Positions 34,292 to 42,864 of a DNA stretch of 64,000 bases are shown here, piece after piece; the stretch's first letter is position 1, and each line of letters starts with the position of its first letter. The translations under genes and the position numbers were made by a program. Source of the DNA: Burkholderia sp. D-99 (lineage in GTDB: Bacteria; Pseudomonadota; Gammaproteobacteria; Burkholderiales; Burkholderiaceae); assembly GCF_011605345.1 (NCBI RefSeq), contig NZ_JAAOXM010000002.1, forward strand, positions 558,001 through 622,000. The letters are read 5' to 3'. Under the pieces are notes generated by a model, which had not been told where the DNA came from, searched no databases, and saw nothing but the letters and a program-made list of their open reading frames with translations.

Positions 34292-35914
34292 ATGACACGA
34301 CCGAATGCAATCGGAACCCCCGCGACAAGCGCGGCCCCGCCCGGCGAGGCCGCAAGCGGACGCCTGCGATCGTGGGCGACCGCGACGTTCCTGCTGTTCG
34401 CCGGGGTCACCATCCTGTACGGCCTGATCGCGATCGCCACCGGACAGGCCAATTTCGGCGCGATCTCCGGCGACAGCCTGCTGCATGCGCGCGAGCAACT
34501 GCGTGCGCTGTCGACGGCCGGCGGCAATCCGGCGTGGAGCCAGGTCCTCGGCACCGACGATCCGTTCATCTGGATCGCGGCCCGCTTGACGTCGGCGCGC
34601 CTCATGTTCGGAGAGAACGGCTTCTACGACACCGTGCTCTACTACGCGCAGATGTCGAAGGCCAACATCGTCATCCTGTCGCTGCACAACATCATGGGCG
34701 GCACGTGCATGCTGCTCGGCGCACTGCAGTTCTGGCCGGCGCTGCGCCGCGACCATCCGCGCTGGCATCGCACGGCCGGCGTGATCTACATGGTCTCGTC
34801 GCAGATCGCGATGATCGGCGCGATGACCTACATGGTGCGCACGCCCGTCGCGATGATGTACGACACGCTGACGTTCGCCACCGGCCTGTGGTTCCTCGCG
34901 CTGGGCGTGACGGCGTCGCTGTGGATGTCGATCTACCATCTGGTGCGCCGGGACATCGCGCAGCATCAGGCCTACATGGCGATCAATTACGGATTCCTGC
35001 TGACCGCGCCCTTCACGCGCATCGACTGGATCTGGGCCGGCATGGTCTATCCGGACGTCGACCAGAACACGTCGAACTTTGCGGCGGTGGCAGTGCTGAT
35101 CGCGCAATGCATGCTGTTCGGCTATCTGCTGCTGTGCATGAACCGGTGGTTCCAGAAGGCCCGCCCGGCGGCGGCCCACGCGAAGCCGGCGCTGCCGCCC
35201 GCGTGGACGCAAGCCGCGGCCAGGATCGGCGTGCCCGTGCTGTCGGCACTCTGCATCGCCGGCCTCGTCATCGTGGCCGACCATTACCTGGTGGCGCCGG
35301 GGCTCGACCGGTTCGAAGCCGGCAAGCGCTGGATTCCCGCCGGCCTCGCCGCGTTCCAGAGCAGCGTGCTCGGTGCGGCGCCGGTCTCGCGGTGGATCTA
35401 CGCGCTGAGCGCGATCGGCGTGTGCGCGCTGGCGCCGGCCCTGCTCCGCGCCGCCTTCGGCGGCAAGCCGCAACCGCAGCGGATGCGGCCGCTCGCCGCC
35501 GCGACGGCCGTGCTGAGCGCCGTGAACGGTGCCGCGTTGCTGTACTGGGGGCAGTTGCTGGGCAGCCCGACCGCGACGACGTCATCGGGCGGCACGCCGT
35601 TCCAGATGAACGGTTCGTTCGAACTGTTTTTCGCGGCGCTGCTGCTGTGGGGCGTGATGCGCGGGCGCGACGCGCTCGTCAAGGAATGGAGCCTGTTCTC
35701 GATCCTCTGCGTGCTGGCGCTGCCGAGCTTCTACGCGATCGTGCCGCTGGTCGGCTGGATCTATGTGCAGATCGGCGTGCCCGGCCTGCAGCACTACGTC
35801 GACATCACCAGCGTCTATCGCGTGGCCATCAGCATCGGCCTGATTCTCGCGATGCTGGCCGGCTCGATCCATGCCGTGTACGGCAGCGCGACGCAGGAGC
35901 GGTTCGCGCGATAG
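34292..35914 (+). CDS. DUF2306-like multi-spanning membrane protein
   Basis: 540 residues with about 12 predicted hydrophobic spans, e.g. TATFLLFAGVTILYGLIAI, VGWIYVQIGVPGLQHYV and ISIGLILAMLAGSIHAVYG. The first half has DUF2306-type motifs: SLHNIMGGTCMLLGALQFWP, then HRTAGVIYMVSSQIAMIGAM and HQAYMAINYGFL. The His residues within helices recall haem-binding sites of related cytochrome-b561-like folds; this is inference. RBS GGGAG precedes the ATG. With the TetR and DUF4336 genes it forms an inducible envelope-associated unit of unknown purpose. Confidence 0.75.
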   Translation: MTRPNAIGTPATSAAPPGEAASGRLRSWATATFLLFAGVTILYGLIAIATGQANFGAISGDSLLHAREQLRALSTAGGNPAWSQVLGTDDPFIWIAARLTSARLMFGENGFYDTVLYYAQMSKANIVILSLHNIMGGTCMLLGALQFWPALRRDHPRWHRTAGVIYMVSSQIAMIGAMTYMVRTPVAMMYDTLTFATGLWFLALGVTASLWMSIYHLVRRDIAQHQAYMAINYGFLLTAPFTRIDWIWAGMVYPDVDQNTSNFAAVAVLIAQCMLFGYLLLCMNRWFQKARPAAAHAKPALPPAWTQAAARIGVPVLSALCIAGLVIVADHYLVAPGLDRFEAGKRWIPAGLAAFQSSVLGAAPVSRWIYALSAIGVCALAPALLRAAFGGKPQPQRMRPLAAATAVLSAVNGAALLYWGQLLGSPTATTSSGGTPFQMNGSFELFFAALLLWGVMRGRDALVKEWSLFSILCVLALPSFYAIVPLVGWIYVQIGVPGLQHYVDITSVYRVAISIGLILAMLAGSIHAVYGSATQERFAR

Positions 35915-35995
35915 TCGCGCCGCCCCGTCGACACAGTCGTCGTTGCCCCGGAACGTCGCGTTCTCGGCAATGCCCGCATCCCGCCGTGTTCAACC

Positions 35996-36026
35996 GGCGG
36001 CCGGCGCGCATCGTGCACCGGCCGCC
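35996..36026. terminator. putative hairpin between convergent genes
   Basis: GGCGGCCGG (35996-36004) and CCGGCCGCC (36018-36026) form a perfect 9-bp GC stem with a 13-nt loop, between the DUF2306 gene and the EF-hand gene that converge here. A T-tract is lacking. Confidence 0.45.
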
Positions 36027-36041
36027 GCCCTGCCTGCTACG

Positions 36042-36473
36042 TCACTCGTCCTGCTGTTCCTGCTGCGCCTGCACCTGCCGTTGCTGGATGAACTGCCGCA
36101 CATCGCTCATCGTCACACGGCCGGTGTGCTTCGCATCGATCTCGTCGAAGTGCTTCGACACGAAGCCCAGACCGCTGCTCTGCGCCTGCGCCTTCGTTAC
36201 CGCCGCGCCGTTGCTCAGCACCGTATTGGCGCCGAGTCGCGCGTCGACGCGCTGCTGCGCCTGCTGCTGCAGCGTCGCGCCGGTCGACGGCAGCACCGGC
36301 GCCGCCCGCGTGGCAGGAAAGAACGGACCGTCGACACCGCGCCCGCCGTGCGGCAACTTCACGGGCGCCACCGACTGCGGCGGCAACGCGTAAGCACTGC
36401 TCATCACGGCACCGAGGACGATCAACGGAGACATACGCCGCATCAATTTGATTAGGGACATGATCACTCGCAT
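36042..36473 (-). CDS. exported EF-hand-like protein
   Basis: 143 residues. The N-terminal hydrophobic segment (MSPLIVLGAVMSSAYA) serves as a signal. Near the C-terminus, FDEIDAKHTGRVTMSDVRQF resembles one EF-hand loop, with D at position 1, G at 6 and D at 12, but it lacks acidic residues at positions 3 and 5. Calcium affinity would be weak or lost. A Gln-rich tail (QQRQVQAQQEQQDE) ends the protein. The start may be a few codons later (MSLIKL). It lies 41 bp downstream of the S10 peptidase on the same strand and could be co-transcribed with it. Function unknown. Confidence 0.65.
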   Translation of the reverse strand: MRVIMSLIKLMRRMSPLIVLGAVMSSAYALPPQSVAPVKLPHGGRGVDGPFFPATRAAPVLPSTGATLQQQAQQRVDARLGANTVLSNGAAVTKAQAQSSGLGFVSKHFDEIDAKHTGRVTMSDVRQFIQQRQVQAQQEQQDE

Positions 36474-36514
36474 TCAATGGATGAATAGAGGGTTCCTTTG
36501 ACAAGGAGTCCCGC

Positions 36515-38362
36515 TCAAGGGGCCGCCGCCAGTGTCGTCGCGGCCGTCGCACCCGGGATGCTGCCGGTCGGTACGCTGGGCGGGTTTTCATCCGGCCACG
36601 GCGGCGGCAGCGTATGCAGCGTCAGTGCCGTCGGAATCCGCGCGCCCTTGTAGAACGTCTTCAGGTCCCGCTTCATCTGCGGACGGGCGACGTCGTCCAG
36701 GTAGATCATGTGACCGCCCTGGAAGAAGTTCACCTGCAGCTTCGGATTGAAGCCCTTCACCGTCTGCAGCCGCGCGAGTTGCTTCTCGGTGTTGAAGAAC
36801 GGCGTCGCGAGATCGTGGAAGCCATTCTCCGCGAGGACACGAAGCTTCGGGTTGAGCTGCAGCGCACCGAGCAGATCGGGGATCGTGTCGGGCATCGGCT
36901 GGCCGTCGTGCGTGAAGTCCCAGACGCCGATGATGTTGTCGTTCAGCGGCAGGTAGGTCGCGTTCGGTGCGGTATAGCCGAGGTAATCCGGCATCTGCGT
37001 CGCGAGCGCGTTCGTGAACGGCTGCGAAATCAGGATGTCGGACGGGTCGCCGTCGTTCTGCAGCCGCGGATCGGAGTTCGGCAACGACACGCGTCCGTCA
37101 TACCGGCCGATCGTCGTTCCGGGCAGCAGGCTCGTGCCGAACGGGTTCGCGTTGAAGTAGCCCTGCAGCGCCTGCAGCGTCAGGCTCGACGGTATCCCCC
37201 ACAGCTTGAGCGTCGCATTGCTCGGGAACACCGGCGTGCCGAGCGCATCCGGAATGCCGAGCTGGCTCAACACCCACGACTGCGAATACTTCTGCAGCTG
37301 GTTGTAGATCAGCGTCGTGAACAGTTCCGTCTGCAGTGCGTACAGATCCTGGTTCACCGGTGCCGGCGAAACCTGGTTGAAGTACGCCGCGACCGCCGCA
37401 TAGCCGGGCAGGTAACCGGCCACGGTATCGGTCTGGAGCAGCAGCCCCTCCGTCGACTGCGTGATCGCCACCGCTTCCACCGCATCCGCGAAGTAGTTCA
37501 GGATCGACGACTGCAGCACGATGCCCGTCAGGTGCACGCCGGCCGATTCGAGCGCCAGCGCGAGCATGTCGGTACGCGGCGTGCCGTACGATTCGCCGTA
37601 CAGGTAGATCGGCGACGTGCTGCGGCTGTTGACGTTCAGGTAGCGCTGGATGAAGTCGCGCATGATGTTCACGTCCGCATCGGAACCCCAGTACTTCTGG
37701 TTGGTGTTCGGCAACACGGCTTCCGACAGCCCGGTTCCGGGCGGGTCGATGAACACGAGGTCGGTGGTGTCGATCAGGCTGTCGGCGTTATCGACGAGCG
37801 GATAGTTCGGCCAGTTGCTGCCGAACCCCGGATCGGGCGTGGCCACGCGGGTCGGCGCGAACGAGCCGAGCCGCAGCCAGATCGACGACGAGCCGGGGCC
37901 ACCGTTATAGACGAACGTGACGGGGCGCGGCTTGCCGTTGGTGCTCGGCGCGGTGTACGCGACATACGACATCGACGCTTCCGCATTGCCGTTCGCGTCC
38001 TGCGCGGTCAGGTGGCCGGTGGTCGTCGTGTAGTTGACGGCCGTGCCGCCGTTTTTCCACTGGTAATGCATGACGGCCGCTTTCTCGGATACCTGCGCGG
38101 CGGCGAGGCCGTCGGTCGCATTCATCGAATAGGCGACCTGGTCGACGTAAGGCTGGTTGGCCGCCGGCGCCTGGTTGCTGGCCGCTTGTGCGCTGGCCTG
38201 CTGGCTGGCCGTGGTCTGCGCCAGGCTCGACGCGCCGACGGACGACGAATCGTCGCCGCCGCACGCTGCGAGCGCCAGTGTCATGGCGGTCAATGCGCCT
38301 AGCCCGGCCATCCGGCCGCGACGGGCACGGCGGCTACCGGTACAGCTCCTGTCTGGTTTCAT
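36515..38362 (-). CDS. serine carboxypeptidase-like lipoprotein (peptidase S10 family)
   Basis: 615 residues from the ATG at 38362 (AAAGGG upstream). The N-terminus is basic, followed by a lipobox (MTLALAAC), so the protein is probably lipid-anchored. A Ser/Ala/Gln-rich linker leads to an alpha/beta-hydrolase of the S10 type. Oxyanion loop VTFVYNGGPGSSSIWLRLGS, catalytic Ser in YLYGESYGTPRTD, and a late catalytic His in NFFQGGHMIYLD are visible; the Asp is probably near IIGVWDFTHDG. S10 enzymes release C-terminal residues at acidic pH. It is preceded by a long AT-rich upstream region. Confidence 0.88.
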   Translation of the reverse strand: MKPDRSCTGSRRARRGRMAGLGALTAMTLALAACGGDDSSSVGASSLAQTTASQQASAQAASNQAPAANQPYVDQVAYSMNATDGLAAAQVSEKAAVMHYQWKNGGTAVNYTTTTGHLTAQDANGNAEASMSYVAYTAPSTNGKPRPVTFVYNGGPGSSSIWLRLGSFAPTRVATPDPGFGSNWPNYPLVDNADSLIDTTDLVFIDPPGTGLSEAVLPNTNQKYWGSDADVNIMRDFIQRYLNVNSRSTSPIYLYGESYGTPRTDMLALALESAGVHLTGIVLQSSILNYFADAVEAVAITQSTEGLLLQTDTVAGYLPGYAAVAAYFNQVSPAPVNQDLYALQTELFTTLIYNQLQKYSQSWVLSQLGIPDALGTPVFPSNATLKLWGIPSSLTLQALQGYFNANPFGTSLLPGTTIGRYDGRVSLPNSDPRLQNDGDPSDILISQPFTNALATQMPDYLGYTAPNATYLPLNDNIIGVWDFTHDGQPMPDTIPDLLGALQLNPKLRVLAENGFHDLATPFFNTEKQLARLQTVKGFNPKLQVNFFQGGHMIYLDDVARPQMKRDLKTFYKGARIPTALTLHTLPPPWPDENPPSVPTGSIPGATAATTLAAAP

Positions 38363-39012
38363 CTCTGCCCTTTGATTTGGTTCGGATACCACTTCACAAA
38401 GGCCGCCTTCGCCGGCGAGACGCGCAGCAACACCCGCCACTCGCGCAAAGGCGGTTGGGATCGGACTGCTTCAAGAGACTGAACGTGATACAGACACAGC
38501 AAACTGCTGGCGAGAATCGTGCTTGAACCGCCCCCTGCAGTTTGGACTTCTTTTCTGATTACTTGAATTTACGACATCGACAAAATATGCGGTGCTGCGC
38601 CGCGTTGTCAAAGATCATTCGGATATTAAAAATCCCGCAATGATGCTAACGGCGGACAGTGTCTGGCAATTGAAAGAAAACAGGATTATTTGTGCATTGC
38701 GCGCCTCACCGGCAATAATCCGCCGAATATCCTGCTTTTATCGCACAACCAGGAATCCTTTCCCGAGTTGACGCAGCGCCTCGAAAGCCTTCAGATCGCC
38801 GGAATTTTTCTTTCATTTTAATTATCGGAGATCGATTAATGCGATATGACGGCATGTGCAGTCCATCATTCAATGATTCGATTCACTTCAACCATTCTTC
38901 AATCGATGCGCTTATCCGCATCGCGCCATCCATAAAATACCGATTACGTTAATTCGCGACGATTTCGGCGGAATTATTTACCCTTGCACCGGCCGGCCGT
39001 TCCGGAAGAAAC
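38363..39012. other. 650-bp AT-rich intergenic region
   Basis: From about 38540 the composition drops well below the surrounding GC content. I see no supported gene. A 37-codon ORF at 38839-38952 has GGAG 8 nt before its ATG but no recognisable product. The region must include the S10 promoter at its left end. AT richness here may mark nucleoid-protein (H-NS-like) binding or a remnant of acquired DNA. Confidence 0.5.
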
Positions 39013-39049
39013 GAGGCGCGGCGTGCAGCCTCGCCGCACGCCGCGCCTC
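39013..39049 (-). terminator. terminator of the secreted nuclease gene
   Basis: A perfect 14-bp stem (GAGGCGCGGCGTGC with its complement at 39036-39049) and 9-nt loop lies 30 bp beyond the nuclease stop codon. On the minus strand it is followed by GTTTCTTCC, a weak T-tract. Confidence 0.75.
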
Positions 39050-39079
39050 ACCCGCGTTCAATCCGCGTTCAACCCGCCA

Positions 39080-40894
39080 TCAATGCCCGCCGCCCGGCAG
39101 CGCGATATCGATCAGCACCGGGTCGTGATCCGACGAACGATACGCATCCGGCGCGTAGAACGTCTTCTGCTGCTCCGCCGATTTGTAGGCGAGCGTGTAC
39201 TGCAGCGCGAGCGGCTCGTCCGCGTTGATGTGCCATTCGTGCACGGCCTTCACGTGCGACGCGAGCGGCAGCGTCGCGAGCGCGTGATCGAGATAGCCGG
39301 CTTCGCCGTTGTACACGTAGCTGTACGCATTCGCGCCGATCCAGCGCGCGACGAGGTTGCGGTAGCCGCGCGATTCGAGCGTGCGGATCGGGTCTTCATA
39401 CGTGTAGCTGTTGAAGTCGCCGATCAGCAGCACGCCCTGGCCCGCGACGCCCGTCGGGTTGCCGGCGAGCCAGTCGGCCACCTTCGCCGCCGCGCGCGTG
39501 CGCGTCGGGTTCCAGCAGCCCTGGCCGTCACCCTGGTCGAGATCGTCGTTCGCGGCGTCCGGGCAGTTCTTCGACTTCAGGTGGTTCACGGCCACCGTCA
39601 GCGACTGCTTGTTGCCACCAACCAGCCGGAACGACTGCGCGAGCGGCTGGCGGTTCTTGTCGTCGATCGCGAGCGTGGCCGCGCGGCCGACCGGTTCGAC
39701 CTTGCGGCTGTCGTAGATCATCGCGACGGTGATCGCATCGCCGCCGAGGCGCGACACGCCCGGATCGACCACGCGCCAATTGTTGCCGAGCTTCGCCGCG
39801 AGCTGGCGCACCGCGCTCAGTTCTCCGTAGCCATTGTTCTGGATTTCCATCAGGCCGATCACGTCGGCGTCGATCGACTTCAGCGCGCTGACGATCTTCG
39901 CTTCCTGGCGCTGGAATTCCTGGAAGTTCTTTGCGCCGCGGTTGTTCGGATCGTCGAAGCCGCCGCCGAGACCGTTGCCGTTGAAGTAGTTGAGGACGTT
40001 GAACGACGCGACGCGCAGGTTCGATTTCGGATCGCGCGCGGGCGCGTTGGTGCGCGGGTTCGTGCGCGCTTCGAATGCCGGCACGGCCGCGCCGGGCAGC
40101 GGCTGCACGCGCCATGCGCCGTAACGCACCTCGAGCACGCCTTCGACGTCGCGCACCGTGTAGCCCGCACGCAGCGTATTCGCGGCCGACAGGCCCGGCG
40201 CCGGGTACGGCACGGTCGCGGGGTTCTGCTTGTTCGAGCCGTCGTCGAGGACGAGGCGGTTGCGTGCATTCGCATCGATCTGCGTCTGTGCCTGCGCGGG
40301 CGGCACGACGCTCGTCGGCGTGCGCAGGCGGCCGTTGCTGAGCATCACGCTGCCGTAGCGGCCGAGCTCGTAGTTGTCGGTCACGTTCAGCGTCTGCGGC
40401 AGGCGCACCAGCATCCCTTCATACGCGGCGAATGCGTTCGGGCTGTCGACCGGCAGCGTGAGCGTCGCGGGCGTGACGGTCTGGCCGTTCGCGCACACCG
40501 CGATCGCGCCCGACTGCGTGAGCTGCGTCTGCCCGTACTTCTCCTCGACCTTGCCCGTCACGTGCACGAGGTCGCCCGCTTTCGCCCGCACTTTCGGCGC
40601 GTAGACGAACAGGCCTTCGGACACGCCCGGCTGGTTGCGGCGCTGCGCGTCGGCCTGCTGGACGAAGAAGCCGCCGAAGCCGTCCGTGCCGCCGAAATCG
40701 GCGGTGACGACGGCTTCGATCGATACGTTCTGGCCGGCGAGCGGCGACGGCGCGCCCGGCCCCTGGATCTCGGCGATCGGCGTCGTGCTGCCGCCGCAGT
40801 TCGGGCTGACGGGCGCGGCGGTGGCGGCGAAAACCGGCGCGGCGAGCGTCGGGAGCAGCAATAGCGGGGTGATGAGGCGGATTGTCGAGCGCAT
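39080..40894 (-). CDS. ExeM/NucH-type secreted endonuclease
   Basis: 604 residues with a signal peptide (LITPLLLLPTLAAPVFA). An OB-like N-terminal region (PIAEIQGPGAPSPLAGQNVS to VHVTGKVEEKYGQTQLTQ) precedes an endonuclease/exonuclease/phosphatase domain. There, LRVASFNVLNYFNGNGLGGG, catalytic Glu in DVIGLMEIQNNGYGELSAV, GVLLIGDFNSYTYEDPIRTL and the terminal SSDHDPVLIDI are all intact. This order defines ExeM/NucH nucleases, which degrade extracellular DNA and, in Shewanella, limit biofilm. It is monocistronic, with its own strong terminator. Location, periplasmic or secreted, depends on export not visible here. Confidence 0.92.
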   Translation of the reverse strand: MRSTIRLITPLLLLPTLAAPVFAATAAPVSPNCGGSTTPIAEIQGPGAPSPLAGQNVSIEAVVTADFGGTDGFGGFFVQQADAQRRNQPGVSEGLFVYAPKVRAKAGDLVHVTGKVEEKYGQTQLTQSGAIAVCANGQTVTPATLTLPVDSPNAFAAYEGMLVRLPQTLNVTDNYELGRYGSVMLSNGRLRTPTSVVPPAQAQTQIDANARNRLVLDDGSNKQNPATVPYPAPGLSAANTLRAGYTVRDVEGVLEVRYGAWRVQPLPGAAVPAFEARTNPRTNAPARDPKSNLRVASFNVLNYFNGNGLGGGFDDPNNRGAKNFQEFQRQEAKIVSALKSIDADVIGLMEIQNNGYGELSAVRQLAAKLGNNWRVVDPGVSRLGGDAITVAMIYDSRKVEPVGRAATLAIDDKNRQPLAQSFRLVGGNKQSLTVAVNHLKSKNCPDAANDDLDQGDGQGCWNPTRTRAAAKVADWLAGNPTGVAGQGVLLIGDFNSYTYEDPIRTLESRGYRNLVARWIGANAYSYVYNGEAGYLDHALATLPLASHVKAVHEWHINADEPLALQYTLAYKSAEQQKTFYAPDAYRSSDHDPVLIDIALPGGGH

Positions 40895-41115
40895 GACGGG
40901 GAATCCCGGTTGTGAGGGTGGCGAAAGCTTAGCGGCGCTCAATGACAGTTTTTGGTAATCGACAGACAGGCTGATGTAATTGTCGTTATCGCGCTGCGAT
41001 CGCCATCCAGTGCGCGTTTGTGCCTGAAAAAGCGGGGAAATCGTCTGACGAAAGTCCATTGTCCCAATGACGATCGCCCCGCGTGCCTTCGCCGCCGCGC
41101 CACCGCGGCGTCGCG

Positions 41116-42057
41116 CTACACCGTCCCCGGCAACGCACTCGACACGAGCACGGCCGCCACCATCAGCACGCCACCGAGCACAACCGCCTCGATCCGCAAC
41201 ACCGTGCCGAACCGTTTCAGCGAAACAGCCGGCATCGCGGCAGCCGGATCCTTCAGCGCCGCCAGCAACTTCGGCATCCCGAAGAAGCGGTTGTGTCCGC
41301 CGAGCGCCGCGGCGATCAGCACGAGCGAGAGCTTCAGCAGCAGGATCTGCCCGTACGTCGATGCGAACAGGTTGGCGGGTGTATCGACCCCGCGCCAGCC
41401 GTTGTACGCACCGGTCGCGAACAACACGATCAATGCGTAGGTCGACGCATCGGAAAGCGATTGCACGAACGATGCGCCGGTCGTGCGCTCGCTCGCGGGC
41501 ATCGCGATGAGCCGCGGCATCACACCGAATACCGTCACGAGAACGAGCCCGACCCATGCGCTGATCGCCAGCAGATGCAACCAGTCGATCCACACCGGCA
41601 CGCTGAACCAGCCCGCATCCACCGGATGCCCGCCATTGCTGCGCGCGAGCGCGACGCAGGCAAGCGCGGCCCAGATCGCGAACGGAATGCGCGTGTCGTT
41701 CGCGCGCCTGACGAACGACAGCAGCACGACGACGAGCATGAATACGGCTCCGGCCAGCCACGCATGACCGAACCCGGTGCCCGCGAGCATCGAGTGGACG
41801 GCCGGCCCCGCTTCGAGCAACGACACTTCGCTCATCAGCGCGCAGTGCGCCCAGAACGCGGTGACGCTCGCGGCCAGCGATACGACGGACGCGACGCGCA
41901 GCGTCGTGACGAGCCGCCGCCCGACGCCGTGCTGCCACGCCGACGCGCCACGCGCGAGCCAGTGGTTGCCGAGCAGCGCACCGACGACGACGGCGAACCC
42001 GGCGTTCTGGATCGCCACCGACACGAGCCGCAGGAGACCGACGAAGCCGTCGTTCAC
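41116..42057 (-). CDS. copD: copper resistance membrane protein CopD
   Basis: 313 residues with eight hydrophobic spans. Conserved His residues lie within or near helices (SMLAGTGFGHAWLAGAVFM, WIDWLHLLAISAWVGLVLV, GGHNRFFGMPKLL). Partner of CopC in copper uptake across the inner membrane. The start is a GTG at 42057 that overlaps the copC stop as GTGA, so translation is coupled. Last gene of the copper operon, and 221 bp from the nuclease gene. Confidence 0.9.
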   Translation of the reverse strand: MNDGFVGLLRLVSVAIQNAGFAVVVGALLGNHWLARGASAWQHGVGRRLVTTLRVASVVSLAASVTAFWAHCALMSEVSLLEAGPAVHSMLAGTGFGHAWLAGAVFMLVVVLLSFVRRANDTRIPFAIWAALACVALARSNGGHPVDAGWFSVPVWIDWLHLLAISAWVGLVLVTVFGVMPRLIAMPASERTTGASFVQSLSDASTYALIVLFATGAYNGWRGVDTPANLFASTYGQILLLKLSLVLIAAALGGHNRFFGMPKLLAALKDPAAAMPAVSLKRFGTVLRIEAVVLGGVLMVAAVLVSSALPGTV

Positions 42058-42434
42058 CCTTTCACCCTGAACGTATAGGTGCCCTTCGTGCGATGCGCAT
42101 CGGCCGTCATCGCGGCCCACTGCACCGTGTACGCGCCGGGCACGAGCGTCGGCATCGCGACGGTCATCACGCGCGGGTTCGCCGCATCGACCTTCGCCTT
42201 GTCCCGCGTGACGGCGTTGCCGTTCGCATCCGACACCTTCACCGAGCTGAACGCCGGTTCGAGGTCTTCGTTGAAGGTGAGCCGCAGCGTGTCGGGCGCC
42301 GTGTCGACCGTGCTGCCCGTCGCCGGTGTAGCGCTTTCGAGCTTGCCGTGCGCCGAGGCCGCGACCGGTGCGGCCGCGAGGATCGCACCGGCCGCGGCGA
42401 ACGCGGCCAGCCGCGCGAGTGTCGTGATCTTCAT
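42054..42434 (-). CDS. copC: periplasmic copper-binding protein CopC
   Basis: 126 residues with a signal peptide ending ASA before HGKLESATPATGS. The mature N-terminal His is the Cu(II) ligand of CopC proteins. The beta-sandwich includes LRLTFNEDLEPAFSSVKVSD and the second ligand region YTVQWAAMTADAHRTKGTYT. I chose the ATG at 42434 (CGGAG upstream); a GTG at 42452 that overlaps the previous stop is possible. It carries and hands copper to CopD. Confidence 0.92.
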   Translation of the reverse strand: MKITTLARLAAFAAAGAILAAAPVAASAHGKLESATPATGSTVDTAPDTLRLTFNEDLEPAFSSVKVSDANGNAVTRDKAKVDAANPRVMTVAMPTLVPGAYTVQWAAMTADAHRTKGTYTFRVKG

Positions 42435-42448
42435 GTTCACGCTCCGCG

Positions 42449-42796
42449 TCACGGCTTCTTCAGTTCGACGACGGTCAGCGCGCCGTTCACCTCTTCCGCG
42501 ACGAAGTCGATCTTGTCGCCGGTCTTGACCTGCGACAGCATCGCCGGGTCCTTCACCTTGAACACCATCGTCATCGCGTCCATCCCGAGGTTCTCCAGCG
42601 GGCCGTGCTTGATCGTCAGCTTGCCGACAGCCGTGTCGACCTTGCGGATTTCACCGTGCGACATGCGCTGCGCCGCGTCGGCGCCCTGCTTCGCGCCGCC
42701 GCCCATGTCCATGCCGGCCATGTCGCCGGCCGCGTACGACGCGGCGGAAAACGCCAGCGCGCAACCCGTTGCCATCAAAACCAGTCCCTTCTTCAT
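42449..42796 (-). CDS. CusF-like periplasmic copper chaperone (copper operon)
   Basis: 115 residues. The signal peptide is followed by the Met-rich AAGDMAGMDMGGGAK and a CusF OB-fold: KVDTAVGKLTIKHGPLENLG, then MDAMTMVFKVKD with the M-x-M metal site, then GDKIDFVAEEVNG. It lacks the Trp that stacks on copper in E. coli CusF. It lies between copA and copC and probably buffers Cu(I) in the periplasm. One of two stand-alone CusF-like genes in the window; a third copy of the domain is fused to CusB. Confidence 0.87.
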   Translation of the reverse strand: MKKGLVLMATGCALAFSAASYAAGDMAGMDMGGGAKQGADAAQRMSHGEIRKVDTAVGKLTIKHGPLENLGMDAMTMVFKVKDPAMLSQVKTGDKIDFVAEEVNGALTVVELKKP

Positions 42797-42864
42797 CGTG
42801 TCGACTCCCGTGTGAGTGAAATGAAACCGGCGGCCGCATCGGTACGCCCGCCGCATGCTGCTGC

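Noticed and set aside
38641..38820. Protein-like frame in the AT-rich tract (text such as NNPPNILLLSHNQESFPELT)
   Set aside because: It has no start codon after its upstream stop and no RBS; a chance open frame of about 65 codons.
39080..40864. Long plus-strand frame opposite the secreted nuclease
   Set aside because: Arg/Val/His-rich shadow without family text, while the minus strand encodes an intact ExeM-type enzyme.
40895..41115. Possible small gene between the nuclease and copD
   Set aside because: Only promoter-like, lower-GC sequence is seen; plus-strand frames are antisense extensions into copD.
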